This document shows positions 25,001 to 36,586 of a stretch of 64,000 nt of DNA, piece by piece (the stretch's first letter is position 1; each line of letters opens with the position of its first letter). The DNA comes from Sphagnum compactum (Eukaryota; Bryophyta; Sphagnopsida; Sphagnales): contig OZ234494.1 in assembly GCA_965153455.1 (NCBI GenBank), positions 21,948,001 to 22,012,000 on the forward strand. The letters run 5' to 3'. Below the pieces are notes generated by a model that saw only the letters and a program-made list of their open reading frames with translations, had not been told where the DNA came from and ran no database searches. Position numbers and translations under genes: made by a program.

Positions 25001-27355
25001 AGATTGAACCATGAGGCAGTCAAGAGCTGTTGCAGCCACAAGGAAATGAAAGAAATGTACCACATCAATGAATTGGCACAGTAGAAGATCATACCGAAGA
25101 GCATATAAATCAAACGTATTCTGATTGAGGTCAACTGCACCCTCCCCAAGCTGTTCATAAGGAATATCCTCCTCAACTTGTGCATCTCCATGGCTGTTAA
25201 TATTTGGCACAGGCCCAGGATGGACTTCCTGCCCTATACGTTGTAGATGAGAGTTGATTGGAAACTTCCTCACTGTCTTTGTCAAATTAAATCTATGCTG
25301 CACAGAGTACCACAAGAAACAGAAAAAGCTAAAGACTGGCACTGCAAACTTAAAAGAAACAAATGAACCTGCTCAGACAGATGAGTGGTCGCTGACATCT
25401 CAAAATCTTCCATGGAGAGATCACATAGAGTTGTCACAGTTAGCATCAACGAGAAATGAACTCCTCCAAAGTTGCCAAACCCTAGCCTAATTCATTTATC
25501 TGAGATCATAAAAATGACACTCAGGGTCAGCACAGCCTCAAAGCTCCTATTTCACAGCAACTAAGATTGAGTAAGATTGAGGAGAGGGGGAGAACATTCC
25601 AAGTTTGGTGAAGTGAACTTACTGTTCCTAAAACATCACTGACATCCACTGAAGCAAATTCACATGACAACGCTGGAAAGCTGCAGTCAGCCACAAGGCA
25701 CATTGTCTATTGGGCATTAGTCCTCGTAGTTTGCAAGAACATTTATTCTTTTTACCAATGATGACTCACAGCTGAAAAGCCAAGCTTGCTGAAGTACAGA
25801 AAACAACACACTGATGTAGAAATCTCAGATATACATACCTTAAGTTGAAGTCAATGCGCAGATACTCTCCATCTCGACTCCTGTCCACAACCACACTTGT
25901 CATCGTAGAGACACTCAAATAATTGTTCAGCTCCTGCAAAATTCCAGCAGAAGCACACACACCCATAACTCTAATTTGAGCAAACTCAATGCACCTCATT
26001 CTGAAACAACTCAAATGAAGAATGTGCATTAAGAAAGAAATGGCATGATGGAGAGGGGTTACCATTCCAAAAAGAAACACCATCCATAGAGCTGCAATGA
26101 TGGATATGCCTGCCCCAGATAGAGATGCCTCTGTCAAATCCCTGGGTATTTTCCTGCATTGCAAGCAAACCCCCACAATTTGAGCATCCTACTCCTGATT
26201 CTCCAACAACTCACACACACGTTGGCACCCATTCTCCTTGCTAAGATCCATATGATGCAGAGGAGCAGATCCTTATAGAATATGTTCCCATGGTATCTCT
26301 TTGTACCCTCTACTTCTCAACAACCCAAAACCATTTTATCTCCTCTCTTCACTCTTCCCAACAAATACTTAAGTTTTCCTGCATGCAAGGGTTCCCCATG
26401 AAGCAAAAAATGCAAGATCAATGGGGTGTGTAGAAGAGCAGATCCTTATAGCATACATATGTTGCCAGTATGTGTCTTCAACCTCTCTACTCCTCCACAA
26501 ACCCGACCATAGATGTAGTGTCTTCACTCTTTGAAAAAATTTATTCAAGCTTTCTTGTCTTCATGAAAGGATTCCTCATGAAGCAACAAACATCAACTAT
26601 AAAGCTCCAATACTTCTTGCCTAAAACAGATCACTCCTTGTCCTGATGCAAGAAACCCTTGCAAAACCCTGATGAGTCAAGATGTTCCCATGTGTCCCTG
26701 ATATGTGACACTGTCCCTGCCTTGTAGAAAGCCTAGTGGTTAGGATGTGTGGCTTAGCTTTCAAGTGCTTGAAGGTTCATATCTCACAGTATGAGCACAG
26801 ACAGATAGCACCCCAACAAACACAGGGTCATTGGCTAAACCAGACCTCCAAAGTGTGGAACCCTATTTTTATGGCCTTCAACACCCTCAGGTGAACCTTC
26901 AACATCCTTGCCCATCTGGAAAATGGAGATCCAACAGTAAAACAGTTGCTGGGCAATGTCCATGTCCAACAAGGTGGGGAAGTTGTCCTTCTTTATCAAG
27001 CACACTAAGTCTTTTCCCATGGCTTCACTCTATTTCTTCTCCTTTCTTCACTCTACATCGGCTGCAATGCTTCTCTCTAATGTCAATGTAGCGTCGAATT
27101 TTTCTCAGGATGTTCAAAGCTGTTGTGATGGCAGAGCGTAAAAACCGAGCACGGGATCTGAGTCTTGCCATTTAGGGTTTCCACTTTCGAGTAAGGTTTT
27201 GGCTGCAAAACCCTCCAAACCGAAGAATGCGAGAGCGGAAGGGTCGAGCCGAAAATCCTAAGAGGGAGAGAGTGTATGTAAGGAAACAGCAAAAAGGCCA
27301 GGGGAATAGCGCACCTATAAAAGTCGATAGACTTAAGCTTGCTGCTGGAAAACAT
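22080..27355 (-). CDS. PDIL5-4: PDIL5-4: ERV41/46-type protein with thioredoxin domain
   Basis: An ER-Golgi membrane protein that fuses an ERGIC/ERV41-ERV46 cargo-receptor fold to one thioredoxin domain. Exon 1 is 27355-27315 (MFSSSKLKSIDFYR). After a 1.15-kb intron comes KIPRDLTEASLSGAGISI with the first membrane segment. Further exons give LNNYLSVSTMTSVVVDRSRD, FPALSCEFASVDVSDVLGT and NLTKTVRKF. The thioredoxin exon reads VNFHAPWCAWSNRL, with one Cys and Ser in place of the second, as in this subfamily. Next come VDCTQNQALCRK, HHIQGYPSIRIFRRG, EEHGHHDHESYYGERDTDS, GGCRIEGFVKVKK, DYTAHSNQ and VPVVKFHYELSPMQ. The final exons are 22416-22339 and 22157-22080, giving the second membrane segment (LCAIIGGVFT/VAGIVDAMF) and a tail ending KKMELGKQF. 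There are about 14 exons, all with standard borders where checked. Length is about 480 aa, as expected for the family. Confidence 0.93.
26249..26610. repeat. Diverged ~180-bp tandem duplication in PDIL5-4 intron 1
   Basis: gagcagatccttatag occurs near 26263 and again near 26442. The following ~150 bp match in order (tatgttccc/tatgttgcc, cctctact, tcttcactctt, ttccccatgaagcaa/ttcctcatgaagcaa). The unit occurs twice and is worn by substitutions. Confidence 0.7.
26727..26800 (+). other. tRNA-like (SINE head) sequence in PDIL5-4 intron 1
   Basis: gcctagtggttaggatgtg resembles a polymerase III A box and aggttcatatctcac, about 40 bp downstream, resembles a B box. The spacing fits a tRNA-derived SINE head. 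It does not fold as a complete tRNA by eye and is not called a tRNA gene. Confidence 0.35.
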
Positions 27356-28800
27356 GGCTACTCCCTCGTCAGAATCCCCTTCTTCACAAAACTAACACTA
27401 ATCTGCAGACGGCGAGATTTTTGAACTGCCAGATTCACGACGAATCCATGAGCTCCAACTGACTCTTCCTTCCTTCCCCGAACAGCAGGCCAAAACCCTG
27501 TGGAGGACAATCGAATTGCAAGATACTTTTACATGCGAAAAATGAAAATCACGGGAAAATGACGTGATACACAGGGCTGTTGCTGAAGGTTCCTTGGAAA
27601 CCACGAAACTGCTGAAACACCACAAGACAGAAGAGCATGCGCAATGATAGCAAGGAAGGGACACATGCAAAAGATGCAAAATAAACACTTCAGGGAGGGG
27701 AGATCAAAAAAAATCTTGAAAATCCCGTGAGCGATTCAGGGATGATGTGATGTATAAAAAAGGGCGAGCGAATTGAATGAATCTGCGAAAGCTTCGTCGA
27801 GAGCACACGCTAATCTTTGCACACACAGCCTCTTCTGCGGAGACACAAGGTGGGCTTTGCGAGCAAGACGATACGGATCGGGTCGGGTCGGGTCGGGTCG
27901 GATCGCCTCGGCCGACGCGAGGAGTCGCTTAGAGAATGACCGAACCGCTCCTTTGACTGATGATTCCAGTATGGAACTAGACTATTTTTTGGGGTTGTTG
28001 CCAGTGAGTTCTGGAATCAGCACACACATTATGTATACTGGAATCGGCTGTTTTGCAAATATTTCAGAGAAATATGGCGAGTAGAGGTTGGTGTAAATTT
28101 TAACAATTTTGCTAATTTTTGGGAAAAACTCGCCAAATTTTCAATATCATAAAATTTAAAATTTAAAAGTATAAATAAATAAATAAATAACCCTTGACCA
28201 TGGGACATTTTGAAGATGTAGACTTTCACCAATTGTGTAGTTTTCATGTCAAACACAATAATATATTATTTAAAAATATTATTATATATATTATATACTA
28301 TATCATATTTTTTAAATAGGACTTCTTTTTAATTCCATATAGGTTTTATTTTCTTTTTTTTAATTTATATAAAAGTGGGTAATTTTTATGTATAAACCTA
28401 GTTCTTTATGGTTACCAAGAGAGCGCCTTCTTTGGTGTTGAAAAGCCAATATTGGCGAACATTTTGCTTTTCATAAAGCCCACTGACTTTTTTTCTTTTT
28501 TTTTGGTCCATGACACCCCAATGGGTATCCAACAAGTATCCATTGAGTATCATGAATTTTTTAATTTTAAAAAAAATGGTTTTTACACAATGGAAATCCC
28601 TCATGGTTGGGCTTTATAAAATTTGGACCCACATTCAGCTCCACCTCGCAAGGCCCTACATTGTATTTACACCAACTTCAATTCCATATAAATATATGAA
28701 TTTGTTTTGATGATTATTTTTATTTTTGGAAATGGGAAAAAATGATGTTATTAAAATTTTATGTCACAAAAAATTACTACAAAAAATAAGGAAAATAAGG
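27356..28800. promoter_or_regulatory. PDIL5-4 promoter region running into AT-rich spacer
   Basis: The proximal ~600 bp is relatively GC-rich and likely contains the PDIL5-4 promoter. At 27880-27901 lies a GGGTC tandem. From about 28.1 kb the sequence becomes AT-rich with (AAAT)n near 28172-28190 and no long frame. Confidence 0.5.
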
Positions 28801-30454
28801 CCTTATGAATGGGACAAACACTAAATAGTAGCAACGAATTAATTGCAACACCAAGATCGAAACAATTATAATACAATACAATGCAGTGCCCAGCAAGAAA
28901 AAAAAATCAGATTTTTTTTTAGTATATTCGCACAATGATTAATGTTTTAATCATATTTTTTCATACATTATTTCCAAAGGAAAAAAATTAATGCAATAGT
29001 TAAAATCCCCTTTATAGCTCAAAGGTCCTAAATTCGAACCTTTTTTTGAATTTTCTTTTTCATCAATGAATGAAATGGATGAAAAAAAAATTCTTTCAAT
29101 ATTTTTTTTTAATTAGTTGTCCAAGAATAAATTTTACGAAGAAAACCATGATTTCGAAAGAGCAAAGGCTTATGTTGGCCCAAACAACAATCATGTTCTA
29201 AAAGGGAAAATGGGCTTAAGTTGTTCCTTAAGGAACAACCACCATGTTCTCAAAGGAGCAAGGCTTAAATTGTTCCTCATGGAACAACCATGTTCCCCAA
29301 GGAACAAGAGTTCATTTTCTCAAAAGACATGATTGTTCCCTAGGGAAAAAGGGTTTAAGTTGCTCTTTGGACAACATCAACTCCTTCTCCTTGAAGACAT
29401 AATTGTTCCTAGGGAAAAAAAAGGTTTAAGTTCTTCTCCCTATTCCTTGGGGAAAAAAACAACTTCCCCAAGGAACAATGAATTTTCCCCAAGGAAAGGT
29501 ACAAGTTGTAATCATAATCATCTCATGTTCATTTTTTTATAAGCTTGCGACCTATCATTGAAAAGGTTTCAAGAAAAAATACAATTTTGTAATTGTAAGC
29601 ATTTCAATTAATAGAATTCATATGCAAAAGTTATGATCACACAAAGTTTGGGTCACATTTATTTTCTAAAGAATAACTTAAACTTTTTTTCCCCATCAAA
29701 CAATCATGTCCCCAAGACGAAGGAGTTAAAGTTGTTTCAAGGAACAACCATGTGCTTGAGGAGCAAGGTTTAAATTGAGCAAAGAGCAACCATGTTCCTC
29801 AAGAACAAATGTGTACGAAACTTTATTGGATTATAATTTTTGCATGTGAATTTTATTGAAGTGTTTCCACTTACAAAGTTGTAGTCCTCCTCGAGACCTT
29901 TCCAATGATAATTCACAAACCTATATAAAAACAAACATGAAATGGTTATGATTGCAAAAAGATTCAAAACATATGTTTCTTTAAGGAAAATACATTGGTT
30001 TTTAAGGATGGTGCCCTTCTCCTTAGGGAACTTGAGCCCTTCCCCAAGAAAAATTCATTATTTCATGGGAAACTTTTTTTATTCCATGGGGAACTTGGTT
30101 GGGACTAAAACTTAGTCTTTTTTTCGCCAAGGAAATTGTTTCCTAAAAATAATTAACTTTTAACAATTATTTAATGTTTTTTTAAATCATCCATTTTGTT
30201 TATTAACAAAAACAAATGGGAAACTAATTGAATCTTGGACCTTTAGGTTGAAGGGAGGATTTTAACCATGACATCACAATTTTTTTCTTGAAATTATTGT
30301 GTAAGAAAAATACGTACAACATTAATTATTGTGTAGGTATAGTAAAAAAAAAATCTGATTTTTTTTTCATGTTTAGCATTATACTGCAAATGTGTTGAAC
30401 TCGGTGCCACATCGAATTCATTGCTATTATTTAGTGTTTGCCTTATGAATGGGC
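28801..30454. mobile_element. Foldback-type DNA transposon with ~300-bp inverted arms
   Basis: The element spans 28815-30440 (1,626 bp). The arms begin caaacactaaata and end in its complement; 24 of the first 26 bases match. Similarity between arms continues in order for about 300 bp, including the shared block around aaaaaaaatcagattttttt. The sequence ccttatgaatggg lies directly outside both arms (28801-28813 and 30441-30453), as a target-site duplication should. The interior (about 29.15-30.1 kb) is filled with short palindromic phrases such as aaggaacaaccatgttcc and no transposase frame. It is non-autonomous; the superfamily is unclear. Confidence 0.8.
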
Positions 30455-33400
30455 ATATTGATTTTTTGATATCTTCTTATGTAGTGTTTATCTATATTTA
30501 TATATTGAATTTAAACCCAAGCACCAAAACGGCCAACATGAACTAAACGAATCATCAAAAGGGCTAAATTTTTATTACCAATGTATTTAAAGCCACATTG
30601 ATAAGAAAATTATACATATGTTATTGATTTATTATATGTTTTATACAACAAAAAATATTTCATAAGGTATATTTTTATAAATTCAAGAAAGGTGTGTATA
30701 AAAATTAAACAAAAAGGATTAGAGATTTGGGTGGAAATCCTTTAAGGTGTACCACATAGGACAAAAAGGGCATAGTCCTTACTGCAGTCTTTTTTTACCC
30801 TATATCTTGATCCCCATATAATAATGAATCAAAAGTTGTCAAAATTTTCAAAATGGCTATATTTTAGACTATTACAATTCTAGATTCCATCATAATCATC
30901 CATAAATGTGTCTTTACATGGTGAAAAAGGACTAGGTAAAAAATACATAAATAGGTGACACTATGATAAGATTTTGGTATACCTTAAAAAATTTGCACCC
31001 ATTTCAATTGGTGTGACGTATCATAATACAAATGCCATGGGAACCATGTTTTCAATTGGGGTAGAAATTTTACATTTTAACAACTTGGAAAATGTGATTT
31101 TGATATGTTCAAAGGATTTTTGTGAAAAAATGGCCCTAAATTGTTAAATTTCACATTTGGTTTGTAGCCAAATTTGTTTAATTCTTATTGTGAATTATTA
31201 TCAATTTAACTACATAAATAAGTAAAGGTGGAAAAGAACCTCCATAAGAATGAAATTATTATGAAATTTGCCTTGTATTTTTCAATGGTGTTGGCTCACA
31301 TTTTTAACATATGTGAAATTGTTGTGCATTTTATTACCAAATGTGAATCCTCTTTCATATATATATGCATGTTTTAAAATAAATTTGCAACCAACTTTTC
31401 CATATATTGGACCAACAGGTGTGTAGTTTTTCTAATTTCGAATTCACACCAATGATTTCAACAAACATTTGTGTTGTTATTGAAACTAACATGATATTTG
31501 CATTCAAAGCAAGTCTGAAATCTTTACGGAATATCTTATATATGAATATAATACATCTTAATACATGCATTGGCTTCTTACATTGAAAATTAAATTGGTG
31601 ATACCAAACCAACATTAATAACTACCATTTACCACAATTCATGTTAAAATGTTGACTTGTACCAAAAATAATCAATTTTGTTTTCTACCATTGAAACCAG
31701 GTTTGTAAAAATTGTGTTACAAAAACATGCATTGACCCCAATGGAAACCACGGAACCAATGTAATAAGCTCATAATAATTCATCAAATTAACAACATCAA
31801 ATTCCATACAATAATTTATCAACAATAAGTTAAATGATACATGAAAAGTGAATGTTTGTAAAAGAATATTCATCATGATGGATGGGAAGTTAAATGTTCA
31901 TGGATAAAATTAATCATTATCAATTTTTCATTTTTAATGAATGATAAAAATTTGTTAAATTTTTTTTTTTGGATATTGGCTTTAAGGAAATGTTCATGAT
32001 ATAGTTCCACAATTAAGTACAAATAGATGTATTTCTAAAACTTGGGCATGAAACCAATCAAAATAAAATATATCCAAAGTACACAAACCAACCAAAACAA
32101 AGGAAAGTTTAGTTTTAAGCCTAAGTTATAAAACATGAAAACCAAAAACAAGAATATGAAATGTGCAAAATGTAAGTTCAAATGGAACTTTATTTTTATT
32201 TAAAAAAAAACATAACACCAATATGGTGCAAGATCATACCCAAAATTGATGTTGAACAAATTAAAGGTAAGATGAGAGAAATTATTTTTATTTATACACT
32301 ATTGGGGACCTATTTCAAAAAAAATATTTCAAGCCAATTCAAGATGTCTCAAATTAAATCAAGATATCTCAAAAAAATTCAAAATTTTTTTAAATTTTTT
32401 TTAAGAGCCTTCTTAACTTCATTATAAATGATAAATGGATGAATTTAATCCATGTGGATGAAAAATGAACATTCATGAATGAACTTCATTCCTGATTATG
32501 TGAGCAATGATACTAATGTTGATGTTGGTGATGATGAACATGATGTTGGTCATGATGTTAAAGATGTCATCTATGATAGTCACACAATCTCATATATGTA
32601 ATTTTATGAATAGTAATGAAATATAACCTTGCATTATAGTTTTGTTAATCTTGTTTCATGTTTTTTAATTTTCCCTATTATAAATTTAAATTTCTTTTGG
32701 TACATCTTTGTGACATGTTTTTTGTCCTTGTTCATCTTCATATTCTTATGTATGGTTGGGATTATATTTAGGTGTATTTTGTTACAATTTGTTAGAGTCA
32801 TTATATTCATTAATAATTCTTTTCTTTAAGTTTTTTTTTTGTTTGTGATTAGGCTTTTCATGTAATCTTTTGAAGAAAAGATTGAAAATAAATAAAAACT
32901 ACGAAGCCTTTGCATTAAAAAAACTTTTTGTGCATTATAGGCTCCTCCTTATCATTACACACTTTCCTTTTTGTAAACTTTACCTTTTGAGCGTATTGAG
33001 TGCATAATCTCAATGCTTTTTCAAATTAATACCCAATTGCCATGTGCATTTTTAGTCATGCCATGTTCTTGGTACCCCCTTAAGGTTCACTATGAAAAAT
33101 TTTGGGGTTTTACAACTAGGGTTACTATTGAATTTTTGAATTGTAATGACCATTTGCAACTTTCAATATTTTTATAGCATGAGTGTTATAAAAAAAGGTG
33201 CATTATTTGTAACAAACACACCTTGTCATATACAAAAAATGTAGAGGATGAAAAATACATGCAACTTTTTGCAACTTTTTTGCAACAACTTGTTATGTAT
33301 GTTCCCCATGCAAAATGCTTGTGGATGAATTTAATACTTGTGTTGCTTTTCATTCATCCATTAATGAATGACATTTGTTGATGTTGTTTGCAACTATTTG

Positions 33401-34770
33401 GAGCTATAGTGAAAATGAATGCATTAAAACAACTAACTAACAACTACTTGGCAACTCACATTTCTATGTTGTATTATTATTGCATAATTACTCTTCTAGA
33501 AATAAATACCACCTTGCAACAATATTGTCCAAAATTTGGTCTAGAGCAATTCATGAACAATTAAAATGATTCACCATAATCCTATCCAATAACTACATGC
33601 CATGGATCATTTTACAAATATTTGTTTGGTTATTAGATCTATTTGAGTTGTATTATAAGTGACATGCATAATGCAATTCAATGAGATGACAATGTAAATG
33701 TAACTAATGAAAAGTATTGTAACCATTAACAAGCAACTAATGGGCAACTCAATTGTTCTTTTTTTATAACTATGTTTAAATTAACCAAGGGTCCAATGAA
33801 GTTGGAATGTTATTGATTTCAATTGTGCCTTGCTATTATTTGATAATTCAAAAAAAATCATATAAAGGTTTTTTCAAATGGTTCATAAAACACATTAAAT
33901 GATGATCATGTACACACAATTCAATTTTGTAGCTACATAATCAACCAAAATTAAACTACTGTTGAAATACCTTAAATTACACATTGCAATAGTACATGAC
34001 GATATTTTTTAATGTCAATGTTGTTAGTATAATATATATATATATACACACACACACGACTACACAAAATATATTCGAGCAAATTTGACAATTACATGCA
34101 CAAGAATCTATAGGTTACAATGTATGGAAAATAATAATACATTATAATGTGCCTATTGTCATGATTATACCAAAAACTAATATTAAATAATATGTGATGA
34201 ACACTCATGGTACCCATTTAGTACATACACAAGTATGTACAAAGGGAACTAACTATAATAAAATATAATTGAACAATTTTTTAAGGGTTACGGTTTATAG
34301 TTTAATCCCTAAACCCACTACAATAGACTAGTACATTAAATGGCTTTTAATATATATGTGCTTAATTAGAATAAATAAACAAGGTTTAGTCCCAACCAAT
34401 AAACAAGATGCACATGGTTATAATTAATGAAAAAATTGTAACTAAACAAATGTAAGTTGAAATCCATGCCACATTAACAAGGATTGGAATACCAAATAAC
34501 TTACTAGCAATTGGTAAATGAGTTGTGTTTTTTTTAATGATCATGTGTTGTGTAAACTTGTAGTCCACAAACCTTTTTTCAAATGGTTAAATGAATTTTT
34601 ACACCAAACCAAAGTAATGCATATTAAATGAATCTTTACAACAAACCCTTGAACACAAAAATGAACCTTTCAAGATTCAAATTATAATTTGGAATTTAGG
34701 ATTGAAGTTTTCAATTGAGTTTGAATAATTTATTAGGATTAAAACCCTCAATTTCGATATGCAATTATTA
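30455..34770. other. AT-rich spacer, no gene recognised, 4.3 kb
   Basis: Long A/T runs, a (TA)n(CA)n microsatellite at about 34034-34058 and small frames with no motif. Nothing supports a gene or an intact element. Confidence 0.5.
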
Positions 34771-34774
34771 AAAT

Positions 34775-35180
34775 CTACATAAAGGAATGACATTCTTTCA
34801 AATGTAGACTTTGCATTTAAATTGAAGATATAAGAACAAATTAAGATTTTATATGGGATTGAAGTTCTCGAAGTGTCACAATCATGAAAGTTGTAGTTAG
34901 GAATGGTGAGTTTCAAACGTAGATTGTGCATTAAGACTAAACATCTTAACTCTTGAATTGAAATTTGTAGTATTTGGAATGACATTCCTTCAAATGAACA
35001 CATTTCATTAAGGTTGTTGAACTTCTAAAATTTAATTGAATCTTATGTAGGACAAAAAGTTTTCAATTCAAATTGAAATATGCATCTACAATTGAAGCTT
35101 TCAAGATTTAAATTAATATTTGCACTTGGAACAACATTCCTTCAAATGCAAATTATGCACATTAAAATTGAAAAAATTGC
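34775..35180. repeat. Degenerate repeat array around 'attccttcaaatg'
   Basis: Variants of ggaatgacattccttcaaatg followed by an attgcattaa-like phrase recur near 34784, 34900, 34976 and 35129. Spacing is irregular, about 75-155 bp. The copies are heavily diverged. Confidence 0.5.
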
Positions 35181-35389
35181 CATTGGTGTTCAAAATGAAG
35201 GTGTACCACAATTTTATTTTATTTTCTACAAAGGAAAAATAAACATGATAATTAAACTAAGCATTTTATGTTAAGATTTGGAACAAACCCTTGAACACAT
35301 GTGTCCTTGTGATGGTGCATCTTTGTGTTGTGGACATTTTGCAACTGCAATGCCACACATACACAAATTTTGAGGACTTCCTTTACCTT

Positions 35390-35990
35390 CAATGAACAAA
35401 AAACTTTAAGCTCAAAAAACTCTTGAATTTGACCTATGAGGTATCCAAAAGAGACATTGCCAAACAAACCTAGGCAACCTTCCTAACTTATAATGAACTA
35501 CAAATCAAAGCTTCAAGAATTGGAGACACATAATAAAAATCCATAAAACAAAGAATCATAAACTTACTGGTTGCGAAAGCTGATTATGGTGAACAAAGAG
35601 ATTTTATGATATGTTGATTTTTACAACTTCAAATTGTCTTTAATTATAACCTCATCACATTCTTCAAAACAAAAATAAAAATTGTTATAACACACACGAT
35701 TCTTTAAACAAACAAATAACTCTAAACCCAAAAAACTTTTCAACTTGACCTATGAATTGATCAAAAGAAACAATGCCAAATGACCTTGAACAACCTTGCT
35801 AACTCACAATGAACCACAAATGAAAGCTTCGAAAACTAGAGGCACATAACCAAAACTCATACAAATAAGAAATTAAAAACTTGTTGGTTTCGATGAATAG
35901 AGAGATACAATGATGTTCTATGACAATTTTTAACAACTTTAGTCTAGATCTTCAATCATAGTATCATCACATTTGACTCAAGCCAAAAAC
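35390..35990. repeat. Diverged tandem duplication, ~300-bp unit
   Basis: Two units, about 35395-35665 and 35708-35985, match in order. Shared phrases include ctcaaaaaactcttgaatttgacctatga versus the cccaaaaaacttttcaacttgacctatga form, then caatgccaaa, ttatgaac-like acaaatcaaagctt, gacacataa, ttggtt and tcatcacatt. By eye the identity is roughly 65-75%. Confidence 0.65.
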
Positions 35991-36395
35991 AAAAATTGCC
36001 CAATTGTGTGAGTTTGAATGACACACATTGATGAAAGCATTCGGTTGCAATTGTACTCTAGGCACTTAGGACCTTTGCAAAACCCTAAACCTAGAAAAAA
36101 TATGAATGCTCACCAAAAACAAGCCCAGCCTTAATGTGTCATTGATCTTAGAGGACAACAATGTTGCAATTTTGCTAAGTGCGAGCATTGAGCCCATTTT
36201 TCAAAGCAAATTGTAATAGAATTCATTTACCTTAAACCCTAAACCTGGGGATATTTAAGGGTGACATTTTTTTTTAACTCCTTAACAGCTTTGCACCATT
36301 TAACAAGGTCCTTTCAAAGGATTTACAAACATTTAATTTAATTTTTTAATATTTTGTTTATTTTTAGTACTAGTTCACTCTTGTCATGAGTCCTT

Positions 36396-36586
36396 AACCT
36401 ATCCTTCTACCGTCAGATGCCCCGCCAGGATCTGAGCCGTTCACGGAACAGAGAGCATTCCGGGCTGTAACGGTCATCTTCCTCATCAATGAAACCCTAA
36501 TTCGAGAGACCTCGCACCCCAATGGCTTCGGCGGCGCCTTCCTTGCGTGCTTTAAAACCCCAACCATCGCCCTTGAAGCTTCTGTA
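36396..36586 (+). CDS. Possible first exon with transit-like N-terminus, rest not found
   Basis: A local rise in GC begins near 36396, with an aaaccctaa telo-box at 36491. The ATG at 36522 opens a short frame, MASAAPSLRALKPQPSPLKLL, which ends at a good donor (TTCT then GTAAGTTTC). An Ala/Ser-rich basic start of this kind is common in plastid-targeted proteins. I could not find in-phase downstream exons, so this may be the first exon of a gene with very long introns, a non-coding transcript, or a gene fragment. Confidence 0.3.
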
